Assembly (NCBI RefSeq): GCF_007671655.1
Contig: NZ_VCGX01000001.1
Location: 549,917-613,916, forward strand
Origin: Marinobacter piscis
GTDB taxonomy: Bacteria > Pseudomonadota > Gammaproteobacteria > Pseudomonadales > Oleiphilaceae
DNA length: 64,000 bases
Direction of reading: 5' to 3'
Every line of letters starts with the position of its first letter. Position 1 is the first letter of the stretch. A program made the position numbers and the translations under genes. Shown here in pieces: positions 35,984-45,591 of the stretch. Under the pieces are notes generated by a model. The model was not told the origin of the DNA, did not search any database, and worked only from the letters and a program-made list of their open reading frames with translations.

Positions 35984-36292
35984 TTACTCGGTGGTGTTGT
36001 AAACGTAGGAAGAGACTGTGCCATCGGGATTGAATCGCACCACCAGATCCGTGGTTTCTGCATCACCGAAGGCCGACCAACGGTATTTGCCGTAGGTCCA
36101 GGTGCGTTTTCCATCTTCAACGCCGGTACGCCAAGGCTCACCAAACATTTCCTGAATGTCGGCCCGACTGGTTTCACCAATCTTGATCTGGTCGACGTTG
36201 TGAGTCGCAAATTCCTTGCCTACGGTGGCACAACCGGCAAAGGCCAACAGGCTCGCCAGCATTAATACTGAAATACTGTTCTTTAAAGACAT
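35984..36292 (-). CDS. Small lipoprotein with SmpA/BamE-like domain
   Basis: A 102-residue predicted lipoprotein. Start at ATG 36292 (AGGAGG ribosome binding site) gives a signal MSLKNSISVLMLASLLAFAGC, with lipobox AFAGC; the reading frame is open further upstream but unlike the family. The mature part (HNVDQIKIGETSRADIQEMFGEPWRT, then TWTYGKYRW) has the pattern of the SmpA/OmlA (BamE) fold. It is shorter than BamE and probably an envelope-associated relative of unknown role. Convergent with pntB. Confidence 0.72.
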   Translation of the reverse strand: MSLKNSISVLMLASLLAFAGCATVGKEFATHNVDQIKIGETSRADIQEMFGEPWRTGVEDGKRTWTYGKYRWSAFGDAETTDLVVRFNPDGTVSSYVYNTTE

Positions 36293-36321
36293 TGCCGTTC
36301 CTCCTGTAAAAGGCTCCCCAT

Positions 36322-36361
36322 AAAAAAACACCCCCATCATACGCATCGAAATGGGGGTGTT
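36322..36361 (-). terminator. Rho-independent terminator of the OYE-family gene
   Basis: On the minus strand an 11-bp stem (AACACCCCCAT with ATGGGGGTGTT, at 36351-36361 and 36327-36337) runs into a tract of T residues. It is about 30 bp after the stop of the OYE-family gene and just before the small lipoprotein gene on the same strand. Confidence 0.75.
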
Positions 36362-36392
36362 CTGTTACAGAGCGGACATATTCCGTCCGGCC

Positions 36393-37505
36393 TCAGTACA
36401 GCTTGGTGAGGGATTTGCGGGCAAAATCATCGACTTCGTTGATGCGCCCTTCTTTCACCTTGGTAAGCCACTGCGGATCCTGAAGCAGCGCCCGGCCCAC
36501 CGCAATCAGCTCAAACTCGTGGTTGTTCATGCGCTCAACCAGTTCGTCGATACCCGACTGCTCTACCGACTCCTGTTTGCTGGCCATGGTGCCGCTGATG
36601 AAGTCTTCAGTCAGACCAACGCTGCCAACCGACATAGTGGGTTTGCCAGACAATTTCTGCGTCCAGCCTGCGAGGTTAAGACTGGAACCTTCAAACTCCG
36701 GCTCCCAGAAACGGCGGGTTGAGGCATGGAAAATATCCACGCCCGCGTTAACCAGCGGTTTCAGAAACTGTTCCAGCTCTTCCGGGCTGTTGGCCAGCTT
36801 TGCACTGTAATCCTGCTGTTTCCACTGGGAGAATCGCAGCATAATCGGGAATTCCGGGCCCACGCGGTGGCGGACAGCCTCTACAATCTCCACCACAAAG
36901 CGCAGCCGGTTTTCCATGCTGCCGCCGTATTCATCGTCCCGCTGGTTGGTGCCTTCCCACAGGAACTGATCAAGCAGATAACCATGAGCGCCATGAATCT
37001 CGACACCATCAAAGCCCAGAGCTTTCGCGTCCTGCGCGGCATCGGCAAAGGCCTTGATAACATCGTCTATGTCTTCCTTACTCATAGCCTTGCCGTTGGG
37101 TTTGCCAGGCGCAAAAAGTCCGGAAGGGCTATAGCCGGGAACCGAGGCATCGGGTTCCGTGCCTTCCCGACGCACTGCGCCTACATGCCACAGCTGTGGG
37201 AAAATAGCACCGCCAGCTTCATGCACTGCATCGACCACGTTCTTCCAGCCTGCCAGGGCTTCGTCACCGTGAAACTGAGGCACATTCGGGTAGCCATTGG
37301 CGGCGATGTGGTTTACCGTCGTTCCCTCGGTAATCACCAGACCTACCCCGGCCTCCGCCCGGCGGCGGTAATAGGCAACGACATTTTCACCCGGCACACC
37401 TTTGGGAGAAAAGTTCCGGGTCATGGGCGCCATGGCCACGCGGTTGCGAAGGGTAAGATTGTGAACCTCAAAAGGCTCAAACATCGGGCCAAGATTCATG
37501 CTCAT
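36393..37505 (-). CDS. Old yellow enzyme-family NADH:flavin oxidoreductase
   Basis: A 370-residue FMN enzyme of the OYE family: LGPMFEPFEVHNLTLRNRVAMAPMTR at the start, the active-site pair in GVEIHGAHGYLLDQF near 170-183, and YGGSMENRLRFVVEI near 195-209. Such enzymes reduce activated C=C bonds of enals, enones, quinones or nitro compounds with NAD(P)H. It is divergent from an HxlR-type regulator, a common partner for stress-induced OYE genes, so induction by electrophiles is likely. Substrate unknown. Confidence 0.87.
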   Translation of the reverse strand: MSMNLGPMFEPFEVHNLTLRNRVAMAPMTRNFSPKGVPGENVVAYYRRRAEAGVGLVITEGTTVNHIAANGYPNVPQFHGDEALAGWKNVVDAVHEAGGAIFPQLWHVGAVRREGTEPDASVPGYSPSGLFAPGKPNGKAMSKEDIDDVIKAFADAAQDAKALGFDGVEIHGAHGYLLDQFLWEGTNQRDDEYGGSMENRLRFVVEIVEAVRHRVGPEFPIMLRFSQWKQQDYSAKLANSPEELEQFLKPLVNAGVDIFHASTRRFWEPEFEGSSLNLAGWTQKLSGKPTMSVGSVGLTEDFISGTMASKQESVEQSGIDELVERMNNHEFELIAVGRALLQDPQWLTKVKEGRINEVDDFARKSLTKLY

Positions 37506-37640
37506 CCGTTATTACTCCGTGAAATAATAATTTAGTTACAGAGGCGCACAGCAGTCGTCTACCATCCGCCAATCTAGTCTCTTAAAGCAACCTTATTTAA
37601 TCTGGTTTTAACATGCAACCCTATTCGGTACAATTACGCC

Positions 37641-38111
37641 ATGGCCAGAAAACGTTTTGATGATTCTAACTGCTCCGTCGCCCGTGCCCTGAACCAGGTG
37701 GGTGACTGGTGGTCCCTGCTTATTGTGCTGCACGGTATGTACGGCACCCGGCGCTTTGTGGATTTTCAGAAAGAGCTGGGTATTGCCAAAAACATTCTCT
37801 GTGACCGCCTGACCCGGCTGGTAGAGGATGGAGTGCTGAAAAAAGTGGATGTGGGTGAACACGGCTCCCGCTTTGAATACCGCCTGACTGATAAAGGCCG
37901 GGATCTGTTCCCGATTGTGATTGCCCTGCGCCAGTGGGGCGATAAATGGAACCCGGCACCCGATGAGCCTCCCCTGGATCTCCGGGACCGGGCGACAGGA
38001 CAACCGGTCCGGATGGTTCAGGTGCAAAGTGCTGAAGGCAACCCCCTGACAGTACGGGATGTATTTGTATCTGACAGCCAGGTGCAGGGCAGCAAACAAG
38101 ACCCTGCGTGA
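37641..38111 (+). CDS. HxlR-family transcriptional regulator
   Basis: A 156-residue winged-helix regulator of the HxlR family. Typical sequence: CSVARALNQVGDWWSLLIVL, GTRRFVDFQKELGIAKNILCDRLTRLVEDGVL, and EYRLTDKGRDLFPIVIAL. Family members often sense electrophiles through cysteines; one is near the N-terminus (NCSVA), another in NILCDRL. It is divergent from the OYE-family gene across a 135-bp spacer and is the likely regulator of that gene. Confidence 0.84.
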   Translation: MARKRFDDSNCSVARALNQVGDWWSLLIVLHGMYGTRRFVDFQKELGIAKNILCDRLTRLVEDGVLKKVDVGEHGSRFEYRLTDKGRDLFPIVIALRQWGDKWNPAPDEPPLDLRDRATGQPVRMVQVQSAEGNPLTVRDVFVSDSQVQGSKQDPA

Positions 38112-38266
38112 CAAGCCAACCTTCCTTGTCTGACTCTTTTTTTGAGTTACATCAACTCACCGATGCACAACGCATCGCTTGCGCTTAATTATTGCGATAT
38201 ATCAAGTTTATTGGGTTTATAATCCTTAACCTGAAAGTATCAACGATTCGGGTTAAGGAGATAACC

Positions 38267-39010
38267 ATGTCCCATACATTCAAACTCAGTATTCTGGCCG
38301 CCGCCGTTATGGCTGTTGCACCGGCCGCCCAGGCTTTCGAAGCCGGGGATTTCATTTTGCGCGCGGGCGCTGTGCATGTGGCGCCGGATGATTCCAGTGA
38401 TCAGATTACGGTCCCAGGTGTAGGCCCGTTCCCCACTGCTAACTCTCGTGTTGGTGTTGACGACAACACGCAGCTTGGCCTACGCGCAACCTATATGTTC
38501 ACTAGCAACATCGGTATCGGTGTGTTAGGTGCTACGCCATTTAAACACAATATCACGGGTGCCGGCGATATTTCCTCAGACGCAAAGCTCGGCGAAACTA
38601 AGCACTTACCTCCAACGCTAACCTTGCAGTACTTTCCTATGCACAGCTCTTCAGCATTCCAGCCATATGCGGGTATTGGTGTGAACTACACTACGTTCTT
38701 TGAAGAAAAGACCAGTGGAACTCTAACCAGTGTCATCGATAGCGCTTTGGGCGGTGATGGGACTGGCTCTGTAGCTGGTTCGACTGAACTTGAACTGGAT
38801 GACAGTGTCGGCGTTGCCCTTGAGCTAGGTATGGACTATATGCTCAGCGAAAACTTTGGCCTGAACGCTGCAATCTGGTGGGCAGATATCAATACAGATG
38901 CAAAGGTTAAAGTTTTCGATCCAGCTGGTAGCTATCTCGCAGAAACAAATGAATTCGACGTCGAAATCGACCCCATGGTCTACATGGTAGGTTTCAGCTA
39001 CAAGTTCTGA
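38267..39010 (+). CDS. ompW: OmpW-family outer membrane protein
   Basis: A 247-residue OmpW-type eight-strand beta-barrel. Signal peptide about 1-22 (ending AQA), then EAGDFILRAGAVHVAPDDSS, typical of the family; NIGIGVLGATPFKHNI and LPPTLTLQYFPMHSSSAFQPYAGIGVNY are in the barrel; it ends with the outer-membrane signature VGFSYKF. OmpW forms a narrow hydrophobic channel for small lipophilic molecules and often responds to salt or redox stress. Start at ATG 38267 has an AAGGAG site; the open extension to 38192 is not part of the protein. Confidence 0.92.
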   Translation: MSHTFKLSILAAAVMAVAPAAQAFEAGDFILRAGAVHVAPDDSSDQITVPGVGPFPTANSRVGVDDNTQLGLRATYMFTSNIGIGVLGATPFKHNITGAGDISSDAKLGETKHLPPTLTLQYFPMHSSSAFQPYAGIGVNYTTFFEEKTSGTLTSVIDSALGGDGTGSVAGSTELELDDSVGVALELGMDYMLSENFGLNAAIWWADINTDAKVKVFDPAGSYLAETNEFDVEIDPMVYMVGFSYKF

Positions 39011-39023
39011 TACCTGAAAACAG

Positions 39024-39049
39024 CAATGCGGAGCCGAAGCTCCGCATTG
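39024..39049 (+). terminator. Terminator hairpin between ompW and rhlE
   Basis: A perfect 11-bp stem (CAATGCGGAGC with GCTCCGCATTG) with CGAA tetraloop, between the convergent stops of ompW and rhlE. No T-tract, but the tight stem and position support termination of ompW. Confidence 0.6.
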
Positions 39050-39079
39050 TCTGATGTAGTGCCTGGTGCCTGAAAGGCC

Positions 39080-40411
39080 TCAGGCGCTCTGGGTCTGGCG
39101 CTGACCAGAACGTCCGCGTTGGCTTTTGCCATTCTGGTTTCGGCCACCGTTACGCCCGCCGGGCTTGTCACCAAAACTACGGGGCTTACCACCAGGACGG
39201 CCGTTGCCGCCACCGTTAGCTCCCCGGCGACTGCGCGCCCGCGAAGGATCTGCCTTGGCCTTCGGCTTGAGCGGCAGGTTGTTTTGTGGCTCGAAGCCTT
39301 CCACTTCTTTTCTCGGCAACTGTTTCTTGATCAGCCTTTCAATGCCTGCCAGCTGTTTGCCTTCATCCGCACACACCAGCGATAACGCATGGCCGCTTTC
39401 CCCTGCCCGGCCTGTCCGGCCAATACGGTGCACATAGTCTTCCGGCACGTTAGGCAGCTCAAAGTTAACCACCTGCGGCAGTTGTTTGATATCCAGGCCA
39501 CGGGCGGCGATGTCTGTCGCCACCAGGACCCGTACATCGCCCTGCTTGAACCCGGCCAACGCCCGCGTGCGAGCCCCCTGGGATTTGTTGCCATGAATGG
39601 CAGCTGCGGTAATGCCGTCTCTCTCCAGCTTCTGGGTCAGGCGGTTGGCCCCGTGCTTGGTGCGGGTAAATACCAGCACCTGTTCCCAGCTGTTGTCCCG
39701 CACCAGTTTGCTCAGCAGAGCGGTTTTCTGACTCTGATCCACTGCATAAACCGACTGTTGCACGGTCTCGGCGGTGGTATTTCTGACGGCGACGTCGATC
39801 TGCACCGGGTTGTTCAGCAGGCCCTGAGCCAGTGAGCGGATTTCGCCGGAAAAGGTTGCTGAAAACAGCAGGTTCTGGCGCTGGGCCGGCAGCAACGCGA
39901 GAATCTTTTTGATATCGCGGATAAAGCCCATATCCAGCATACGGTCGGCTTCGTCCAGTATCAGGGTTTCCACCTCATTAAAGCGCACAGCGTTCTGCTG
40001 GTACAGGTCCATAAGGCGGCCGGGGGTTGCAACCAGCACGTCCACGCCTTTGCGCAGCTTCATCATCTGCGGATTAATTTTTACACCACCAAAGACCACA
40101 GCAGCCTTGGTGGGAACATACTTACTGTACAGGTTTACGCTGTCATGGACCTGCGCCGCCAACTCCCGGGTCGGCGCCAGAATCAGCACACGGGGGCCTT
40201 TGCCGGTGCGGGGTTTTTCAGCCAGGCGCTGCAAGATGGGCAGTGTAAAGCCGGCAGTTTTACCTGTGCCCGTCTGGGCGGCTGCCATAACATCCTTACC
40301 GGAAAGTACAGCAGGAATCGCCTGAAGCTGAATGGGAGACGGGGTTTCGTAACCCTGGTCGGTGGTTGCACGGACCAGTTGCTCGGACAGACCGAGTGAA
40401 GAAAAACTCAT
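39080..40411 (-). CDS. rhlE: RhlE-type DEAD-box RNA helicase
   Basis: A 443-residue ATP-dependent RNA helicase. Q-motif ([30 protein letters not shown]), motif [10 protein letters not shown], motif Ia [12 protein letters not shown] motif as [17 protein letters not shown] motif, and the helicase C core [13 protein letters not shown]. The C-terminal tail is basic and Gly/Arg-rich ([14 protein letters not shown]), suited to RNA binding. RhlE helps ribosome maturation and RNA decay, and is cold-related in many species. A spacer of about 270 bp upstream (40412-40682) holds only its promoter region and minor hairpins. Confidence 0.93.
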   Translation of the reverse strand: MSFSSLGLSEQLVRATTDQGYETPSPIQLQAIPAVLSGKDVMAAAQTGTGKTAGFTLPILQRLAEKPRTGKGPRVLILAPTRELAAQVHDSVNLYSKYVPTKAAVVFGGVKINPQMMKLRKGVDVLVATPGRLMDLYQQNAVRFNEVETLILDEADRMLDMGFIRDIKKILALLPAQRQNLLFSATFSGEIRSLAQGLLNNPVQIDVAVRNTTAETVQQSVYAVDQSQKTALLSKLVRDNSWEQVLVFTRTKHGANRLTQKLERDGITAAAIHGNKSQGARTRALAGFKQGDVRVLVATDIAARGLDIKQLPQVVNFELPNVPEDYVHRIGRTGRAGESGHALSLVCADEGKQLAGIERLIKKQLPRKEVEGFEPQNNLPLKPKAKADPSRARSRRGANGGGNGRPGGKPRSFGDKPGGRNGGRNQNGKSQRGRSGQRQTQSA

Positions 40412-40682
40412 ATAGGATTAACTCTTGATTGTTCTGCCTCCACGAACACCGGTCTCGGCGAATGCGGGCAGATGCCATGAAATGTCATGGAATAAAAGAC
40501 GACTACAGTCACACGCCGGGATAGCCGGGGTGGACGTCCTCTGACAGGTCGTATGGATGGTTTGCAAAGCGGCGTTACGCCGAAAACTGCAGAATCCCTA
40601 GAGGCAGGATGCGCGAACAATACCAGAGCCCCGACTAATTAGCCATAAGCAATTACAGCGGCGGACCGGTGTCATCAATGCT

Positions 40683-41987
40683 TCACAGCAGCACAACCGT
40701 AACAGCAGAGGCGAGCATACTGGCGGCCACCAGCCCTGCCAGAGACAAACGCAGATTCCAGCGCAGGGACGCGTCCACTGCCTTGTAGCCCGTGAGGCGC
40801 TCCATGATCAGGGCATTAGCCGCAAAGGGAGTACCAAAAGCAGCGACACCCCACCCCACAACCATACCAATACCCAGGCCAAGTACCGCATTAACCGGCC
40901 AGATGACGCCCAGGATGCCTCCGGTCAGGGTGCCAATTACAATGGGGTTAATGCCGGCAAGGCCGGCAGCAAAGAACACCCAGGGTACACCGGCCGCTAT
41001 GACCGGCCACAGCCATACGGGCACGTTCGGATCACCACTGATCTGCCCCAGTACGGCGCCACTGATCACCGAGCCGATAAACGCCGAGCCTCCTACAATG
41101 GCCAGTTCGTTGCTCACATGAGACATGTTAACCATTGGCGGATTCATTTTACGGCACCAGGCCAGCAGCCTTGCACCCAGAACCGCGCCCATGCAGCTAA
41201 GGGTAACTGCATAGGCGTAACTGAGCTTATACCAGTGGCTGAGCAGGAACACCCCGGCGCAGATAGCCAGAATAAGCGCGGCAAACCGCAGCCAGGGCGC
41301 CAGATTCGCTTTGGTTTCGGAATTCTCTGAGCTTTGTGGGGTTTCCGGCTCAAACCAGATCAGCCCGCTCAGCACGAGTGCCGCGGCGAAGGGAACCGTA
41401 AACAAAAGCAATGTCAGGCTGCCAAGCCCCGGCAGAAGCGTGAGCGTAAGTACAATCGAAATTGACAGGGGCGAGAACGTGGGTGAAACCCCAAACCCTC
41501 GTAACACCGCGCGGGTGGCGTTGCGGGTGGCGGGTGAATCCCCCTGGCTGCGTATGCGCTCACCTACTACGCTACCGACCACCGCTACAGAGCCAAAGTT
41601 CAGGGGTACAGACACAAGGGCAGTACCAAATGCCAGGCTCAGGTAGCGCGTCACCGGGTTTCCGTTGAACAGACTGACAGAAATCTGCTGCAGATCACGG
41701 GTACGGCTCAGGACCGACGACAATAAGGTAACCGCCAGTATGAGGCCTGCCAGCCGACTCATATTCCCGGCGGCGGGGCTGATCAGGTCGGGATCACGTG
41801 CCAGCGCATACAACAAAGCCAGACCGGCGACCACAAAGACGGCCCGGGGCACCCGTCGCATATCCCGCCACCCGAGAATAACAACCAGGCAAACCATCCC
41901 CGCACCCAGCCAGGCCATACCCGGAAGGAAAGCGAGAATAGCCGCAGCGAGGGCGATGTAAGCAAGAAAAGAGCGTATTAATTGCAA
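40683..41987 (-). CDS. Polytopic membrane protein, uncharacterised permease-like
   Basis: A 434-residue protein with about 11-12 hydrophobic segments. I do not recognise a definite family. The pattern VPLNFGSVAVVGSVVGERIRS and RAVLRGFGVSPTFSPLSISIVL in the middle and a loop-rich second half suggest an ion-transporter-superfamily type permease. It is alone and divergent from the glutamate-receptor-like channel gene across 237 bp, so a shared promoter region is possible. Function unknown. Confidence 0.6.
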   Translation of the reverse strand: MQLIRSFLAYIALAAAILAFLPGMAWLGAGMVCLVVILGWRDMRRVPRAVFVVAGLALLYALARDPDLISPAAGNMSRLAGLILAVTLLSSVLSRTRDLQQISVSLFNGNPVTRYLSLAFGTALVSVPLNFGSVAVVGSVVGERIRSQGDSPATRNATRAVLRGFGVSPTFSPLSISIVLTLTLLPGLGSLTLLLFTVPFAAALVLSGLIWFEPETPQSSENSETKANLAPWLRFAALILAICAGVFLLSHWYKLSYAYAVTLSCMGAVLGARLLAWCRKMNPPMVNMSHVSNELAIVGGSAFIGSVISGAVLGQISGDPNVPVWLWPVIAAGVPWVFFAAGLAGINPIVIGTLTGGILGVIWPVNAVLGLGIGMVVGWGVAAFGTPFAANALIMERLTGYKAVDASLRWNLRLSLAGLVAASMLASAVTVVLL

Positions 41988-42224
41988 AAGGGCACTTCCT
42001 GATCAACACGGCCGGGAATCTTAAGTGTTTATCACTGCGCTAGCTACGCCTGCGCAGAACAAAATACAAACGATCATACGATTATTCTGAAAAAACTGAA
42101 TACGCGACCGGAAAATATGTTTTTATTACAACTGAAGACGAATGCGTATGTCGTGCGCATTGTATCGAAAACAGGACCTCCACCCCGAAAAGGAGTATGA
42201 CCTCGCAACGGGTCGCACAATGCT

Positions 42225-43292
42225 ATGTTGAAACATGTTTTATTCTGCACGCTTTGTCTCGCACTGAGTCTTACCAGCCAGGTTCACGCCCAGGGGCAGC
42301 CTTTGAAAGTCGGTATTACCGAGGTACCGCCTTTTGTTATGAAAACAGATGACGGACGCTGGGAGGGGATCAGCATCGATCTCTGGGAAGCTATTGCGGC
42401 CGATATGGAGCAGGAGTTTGAGTGGGTGCCCCTGAGCTTCAATGAGCTGCTTGGAGCGGTAGAAAGCGGTGATATTGATATCGCCGTCGGCGCCCTGACC
42501 ATGACCGCCGAGCGGGAAACCCTTTTTGATTTCAGCCACCCCTTCTACCAGACAGGTCTGTCGATTGCGGTTCCACAGGTGCCGGAAAAAAGCCTGTTTG
42601 GCAGCCTGAAAGCGTTTATCAGCTGGCAGTTCCTCAGCGTTGTTCTGGCACTGGGTATCGTTTTGCTGGGAGTCGGCTTCCTGCTCTGGCTGGTTGAGCA
42701 CCGCCGTAACCCGGAGCAGTTCGGAGGCTCTGCCGCACAGGGCATTGGCTCCAGTTTCTGGTGGGCAGCGGTAACCATGACAACGGTCGGTTACGGAGAC
42801 AAGGCTCCGGTATCACTTGCCGGCCGGTTAATCGGTCTGGTCTGGATGTTTGCCGGATTGATTATGGTGGCCAGCTTTACGGCAGCGATCACATCGTCAC
42901 TGACCGTGAGCAACCTGCGCTCCGGCATTCAGGGTGTGGATGATTTACCCGGCAACGTAGTGGCAGCCATTGCCAACACGGCGGGTGAGGACTTTCTGGA
43001 AGAGGAGCACATCCGCTACCGGACCTATCCGGATCTTACCTCTGCCATGGTGTCCGTTGCTGATGGCGAAACCGACGCCATCGTCTATGACCGTGCTCTG
43101 CTGCAATACCGGAATCTACAGCTGGGCAAGCAAAAGCTGACGGTTCTTCCCGGAGTATTTGCCAGGCAACTTTATGCACTGGCTCTGCCGGAAGGAAGCC
43201 AGTTGCGCGCACAGATCTCGCAACAGGTTCTTCGGGTAACAGAAGCGGATAACTGGGCTGATATTCAGGCGGCCTACCTGGGTAAGAATTAG
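42225..43292 (+). CDS. GluR0-like ligand-gated potassium channel (ionotropic glutamate receptor type)
   Basis: A 355-residue protein with the full architecture of prokaryotic ionotropic glutamate receptors. Signal peptide about 1-24 (ending VHAQG); periplasmic half S1 (LKVGITEVPPFVMKTDDGRW, including Arg in LTMTAERETLFDFSHPFY, the expected carboxylate anchor of an amino-acid ligand); M1 (about 131-157); pore helix and selectivity filter WWAAVTMTTVGYGDKAP (about 180-197); M3 (about 203-232); then S2, finishing the substrate-binding lobe. TVGYGD is a K+ filter. It likely opens on binding an amino acid or similar solute. Not a transporter: there is no ABC partner. Confidence 0.85.
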   Translation: MLKHVLFCTLCLALSLTSQVHAQGQPLKVGITEVPPFVMKTDDGRWEGISIDLWEAIAADMEQEFEWVPLSFNELLGAVESGDIDIAVGALTMTAERETLFDFSHPFYQTGLSIAVPQVPEKSLFGSLKAFISWQFLSVVLALGIVLLGVGFLLWLVEHRRNPEQFGGSAAQGIGSSFWWAAVTMTTVGYGDKAPVSLAGRLIGLVWMFAGLIMVASFTAAITSSLTVSNLRSGIQGVDDLPGNVVAAIANTAGEDFLEEEHIRYRTYPDLTSAMVSVADGETDAIVYDRALLQYRNLQLGKQKLTVLPGVFARQLYALALPEGSQLRAQISQQVLRVTEADNWADIQAAYLGKN

Positions 43293-44014
43293 CCTTGTGG
43301 GAACGGTGTCGTCACAAGCCGTCTGCGAATAGCGGCAGCCGAATGCTCTGCCCATAGCCTGTAGGCATCGTGACCGGGGTGAAAGCCATCCGTGGCTATA
43401 AACCCCGGCTCAAAAGGAAAGGACACTCGCAGGTACTCAAGGTTGTCGTCACGGTTGCACAGGTTTTCCAGCAACCCGTTCAGCTGCCTCGCCCGCATAC
43501 CCAGGTACCAGCGCAGGGGCTGTGGCAAGGCCGGAAAAACATGCATGGGTGGAATCGCGGTGAAAAACACACAGGTGGCCCCCAGGTTTTTTACCAGACG
43601 GTCCGCCAGTTCACGCAAGCACGCACGCCATTGTTGATTGCTGGTGCGGCCGGTTACATCGTTCACACCCACCGAGACGAGCACCACATCGTATTGGTTT
43701 TCCGGTGCTGAACCGAGCGCTTCCAGAACATCCGCCGCCGTATGGCCGGTTTCCGCCAGCAGGCTCCAGATAACACGGTAGTCCCGGGCCAGATCGCCTG
43801 CCAGTTGCCCCGAAAGCGCATCCTCCTGGCGGCTTACCCCCACTCCGGCAGCAGCCGAATCACCAAGAATAAGCAGCCGGAGCTCCGGCCCTTTGCCGAC
43901 GGCGCCGTGGCGCCTGCCCTCAGGCTCGGGCAGGCGCGGTGTTACCCGGCGTACATAGCTCCCCTGGCCAATTAAAATCGGCGCCAGAACCAGTGTTGAT
44001 ACTGGATAAAGCAT
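43289..44014 (-). CDS. SGNH/GDSL-family hydrolase
   Basis: A 241-residue hydrolase of the SGNH fold. Block I has the nucleophile Ser in LLILGDSAAAGVGVS; block III SVGVNDVTG provides Asn; block V DGFHPGHDAYRLWAEH gives the catalytic Asp and His. A hydrophobic N-terminus (YPVSTLVLAPILIGQG) may be a signal or anchor. It would hydrolyse esters or act on lipids; substrate unknown. It overlaps the channel gene by 4 bp at the 3' ends. Confidence 0.82.
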   Translation of the reverse strand: MLYPVSTLVLAPILIGQGSYVRRVTPRLPEPEGRRHGAVGKGPELRLLILGDSAAAGVGVSRQEDALSGQLAGDLARDYRVIWSLLAETGHTAADVLEALGSAPENQYDVVLVSVGVNDVTGRTSNQQWRACLRELADRLVKNLGATCVFFTAIPPMHVFPALPQPLRWYLGMRARQLNGLLENLCNRDDNLEYLRVSFPFEPGFIATDGFHPGHDAYRLWAEHSAAAIRRRLVTTPFPQG

Positions 44015-44029
44015 GGTGGTAAAACCTGA

Positions 44030-44650
44030 TCAGCCCTTGAATCCCTTGCCAACAATATACACTTCCCGGGAGCGGGCACGGGAAGAGTCCGGCTTACGCA
44101 CCACGGCCTTGTCGAATACCGCCCTGACAGCTTTCAGGTACTCATCATAGCCTTCGCCCTGAAACACCTTGGCTACAAAGCTGCCTTTGGGCTTAAGTAC
44201 CTGACAGGCCAGATCCAACGCCAGCTCTACCAGGTACATGGATGATGCCTGGTCAGCAGCCTTCACTCCGCTGATATTGGGTGCCATATCTGAAACCACA
44301 ACGTCTACCCGGCCGTCCCCAAGGGCTGCCATGATCGCATCGAACACTGAGTCTTCCGTGAAATCACCCTGAATGAACTCCACGCCGGCAATAGCGTCCA
44401 TGGGCAGTATGTCCGAGGCCAGCACCCGGCCTTTATGCCCCACCAGGTCGGCAGCCACCTGCGACCAGCCACCCGGCGCTGAACCCAGATCCATTACTAC
44501 CATATTGGGGTGTATCAGCTGATCCTTCTTGTTGATTTCGAGAAGCTTATAGCTGGCCCGTGAGCGGTAGCCGTCGACCTGCGCCTGTTTCACAAAGGGA
44601 TCATTAACGTGCTCATCAAGCCAGCGGCCACTGCTTTTGGAACGTGCCAT
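44030..44650 (-). CDS. rlmE: RlmE, 23S rRNA (uridine-2'-O)-methyltransferase
   Basis: A 206-residue SAM-dependent enzyme: [19 protein letters not shown], the SAM motif [15 protein letters not shown] near 54, and [11 protein letters not shown] near 128. RlmE (FtsJ/RrmJ) methylates U2552 of 23S rRNA in the large subunit. The catalytic set K-D-K-E is present (for example [16 protein letters not shown]). It often precedes ftsH; here no ftsH is seen downstream, where the SGNH gene lies. Confidence 0.94.
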   Translation of the reverse strand: MARSKSSGRWLDEHVNDPFVKQAQVDGYRSRASYKLLEINKKDQLIHPNMVVMDLGSAPGGWSQVAADLVGHKGRVLASDILPMDAIAGVEFIQGDFTEDSVFDAIMAALGDGRVDVVVSDMAPNISGVKAADQASSMYLVELALDLACQVLKPKGSFVAKVFQGEGYDEYLKAVRAVFDKAVVRKPDSSRARSREVYIVGKGFKG

Positions 44651-44806
44651 AGGAACTCTTCACAAAGGGGTTTCAGAGGGTCATTAAGGGAAGCAATCCA
44701 GCGGCCATTGTACGTGCCGCATCCGCTTCCGGCAAAACCCTGACAACCGTATCGGGCGCACGTACAATTGCCCACAATACCCTCACAGCCAAACGCGGAC
44801 GCTTCC

Positions 44807-45541
44807 ATGAAACTGGATGACATAAAAAAACTGCACCAGAAAAAATACCGTCATGCATTGGGGCACTACCTTGTAGAAGGCGAGCATTTGATTCTGGAGC
44901 TGCAGAAGGCCGCCGCGAGCCAGCCACAACTGCAATCGGCAGAGCTGTACGTAACCGAGGCCTACCAACACTGGCATAGCCCGTTCCGCACACACCTGGT
45001 AAATGATCGCCAGATGGCGAGACTGGCTGACACCAATACGCCTCAGGGCATTCTGGCCGTTGTTCCCATGCCGGCAAACAACACCACAACAACCCAAGCC
45101 AATAGCGAACAAGCCATATACCTGCACGAGGTTCAGGACCCGGGCAATCTTGGAACGATTTTGCGCACACTGGCGTGGTTTGGCGGTTTTCGTTGCCTGC
45201 TGAGCCCGGGCAGTGTCGACCCTTTCAACCCGAAAGTGGTGCGCGCCAGCATGGGTGCCATTTTTCACCTGCCGCTGGAAACGGAGGTGCCACTGATAAG
45301 CCTGAGCAGCCGTTACGAGTCTATCGCCTGCCTCGACCTGAATGGCGGAGAGCTGACTTCAGAGGCATTCCGGCAGCACGACTGCTACCTCTTTGGAAAC
45401 GAAGCCCGGGGCGTACCACAAGAAGCACTGATACAACTGGCTGCAACGCCCTACACCATCCCGGGCCAAGGCCAGATCGAATCCCTCAACCTGGCTTCTG
45501 CGGTTAATATGTGCGCGTATGAGCTGGTGCGCGGCACCTGA
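44807..45541 (+). CDS. SpoU/TrmH-family RNA methyltransferase
   Basis: A 244-residue SPOUT methyltransferase. N-terminal substrate domain (KKLHQKKYRHALGHYLVEGEHLILEL), then the SpoU domain: LHEVQDPGNLGTILRTLAWFGG, VVRASMGAIFHLPLE, LFGNEARGVPQEAL and IPGQGQIESLNLASAVN, which are the three knot motifs. The target RNA is unknown. Start placed at ATG 44807 where family similarity begins. It is divergent from rlmE. Confidence 0.88.
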   Translation: MKLDDIKKLHQKKYRHALGHYLVEGEHLILELQKAAASQPQLQSAELYVTEAYQHWHSPFRTHLVNDRQMARLADTNTPQGILAVVPMPANNTTTTQANSEQAIYLHEVQDPGNLGTILRTLAWFGGFRCLLSPGSVDPFNPKVVRASMGAIFHLPLETEVPLISLSSRYESIACLDLNGGELTSEAFRQHDCYLFGNEARGVPQEALIQLAATPYTIPGQGQIESLNLASAVNMCAYELVRGT

Positions 45542-45567
45542 AAAAAAGCCGGGCGTTATGCCCGGCT
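45541..45567 (-). terminator. Rho-independent terminator of ahpF (minus strand)
   Basis: An 8-bp stem (AGCCGGGC with GCCCGGCT, 5-base loop) followed on the minus strand by seven T residues (A tract at 45541-45547). It lies between the ahpF stop at 45592 and the convergent SpoU gene, whose last base lies in the A tract. Confidence 0.75.
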
Positions 45568-45591
45568 ATTGATTTGCCCTACTGGCCGCTC

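Noticed and set aside
40412..40682. Small gene in the gap upstream of rhlE
   Set aside because: Frames here are short, lack ribosome binding sites and show no family similarity; only two small hairpins are visible.
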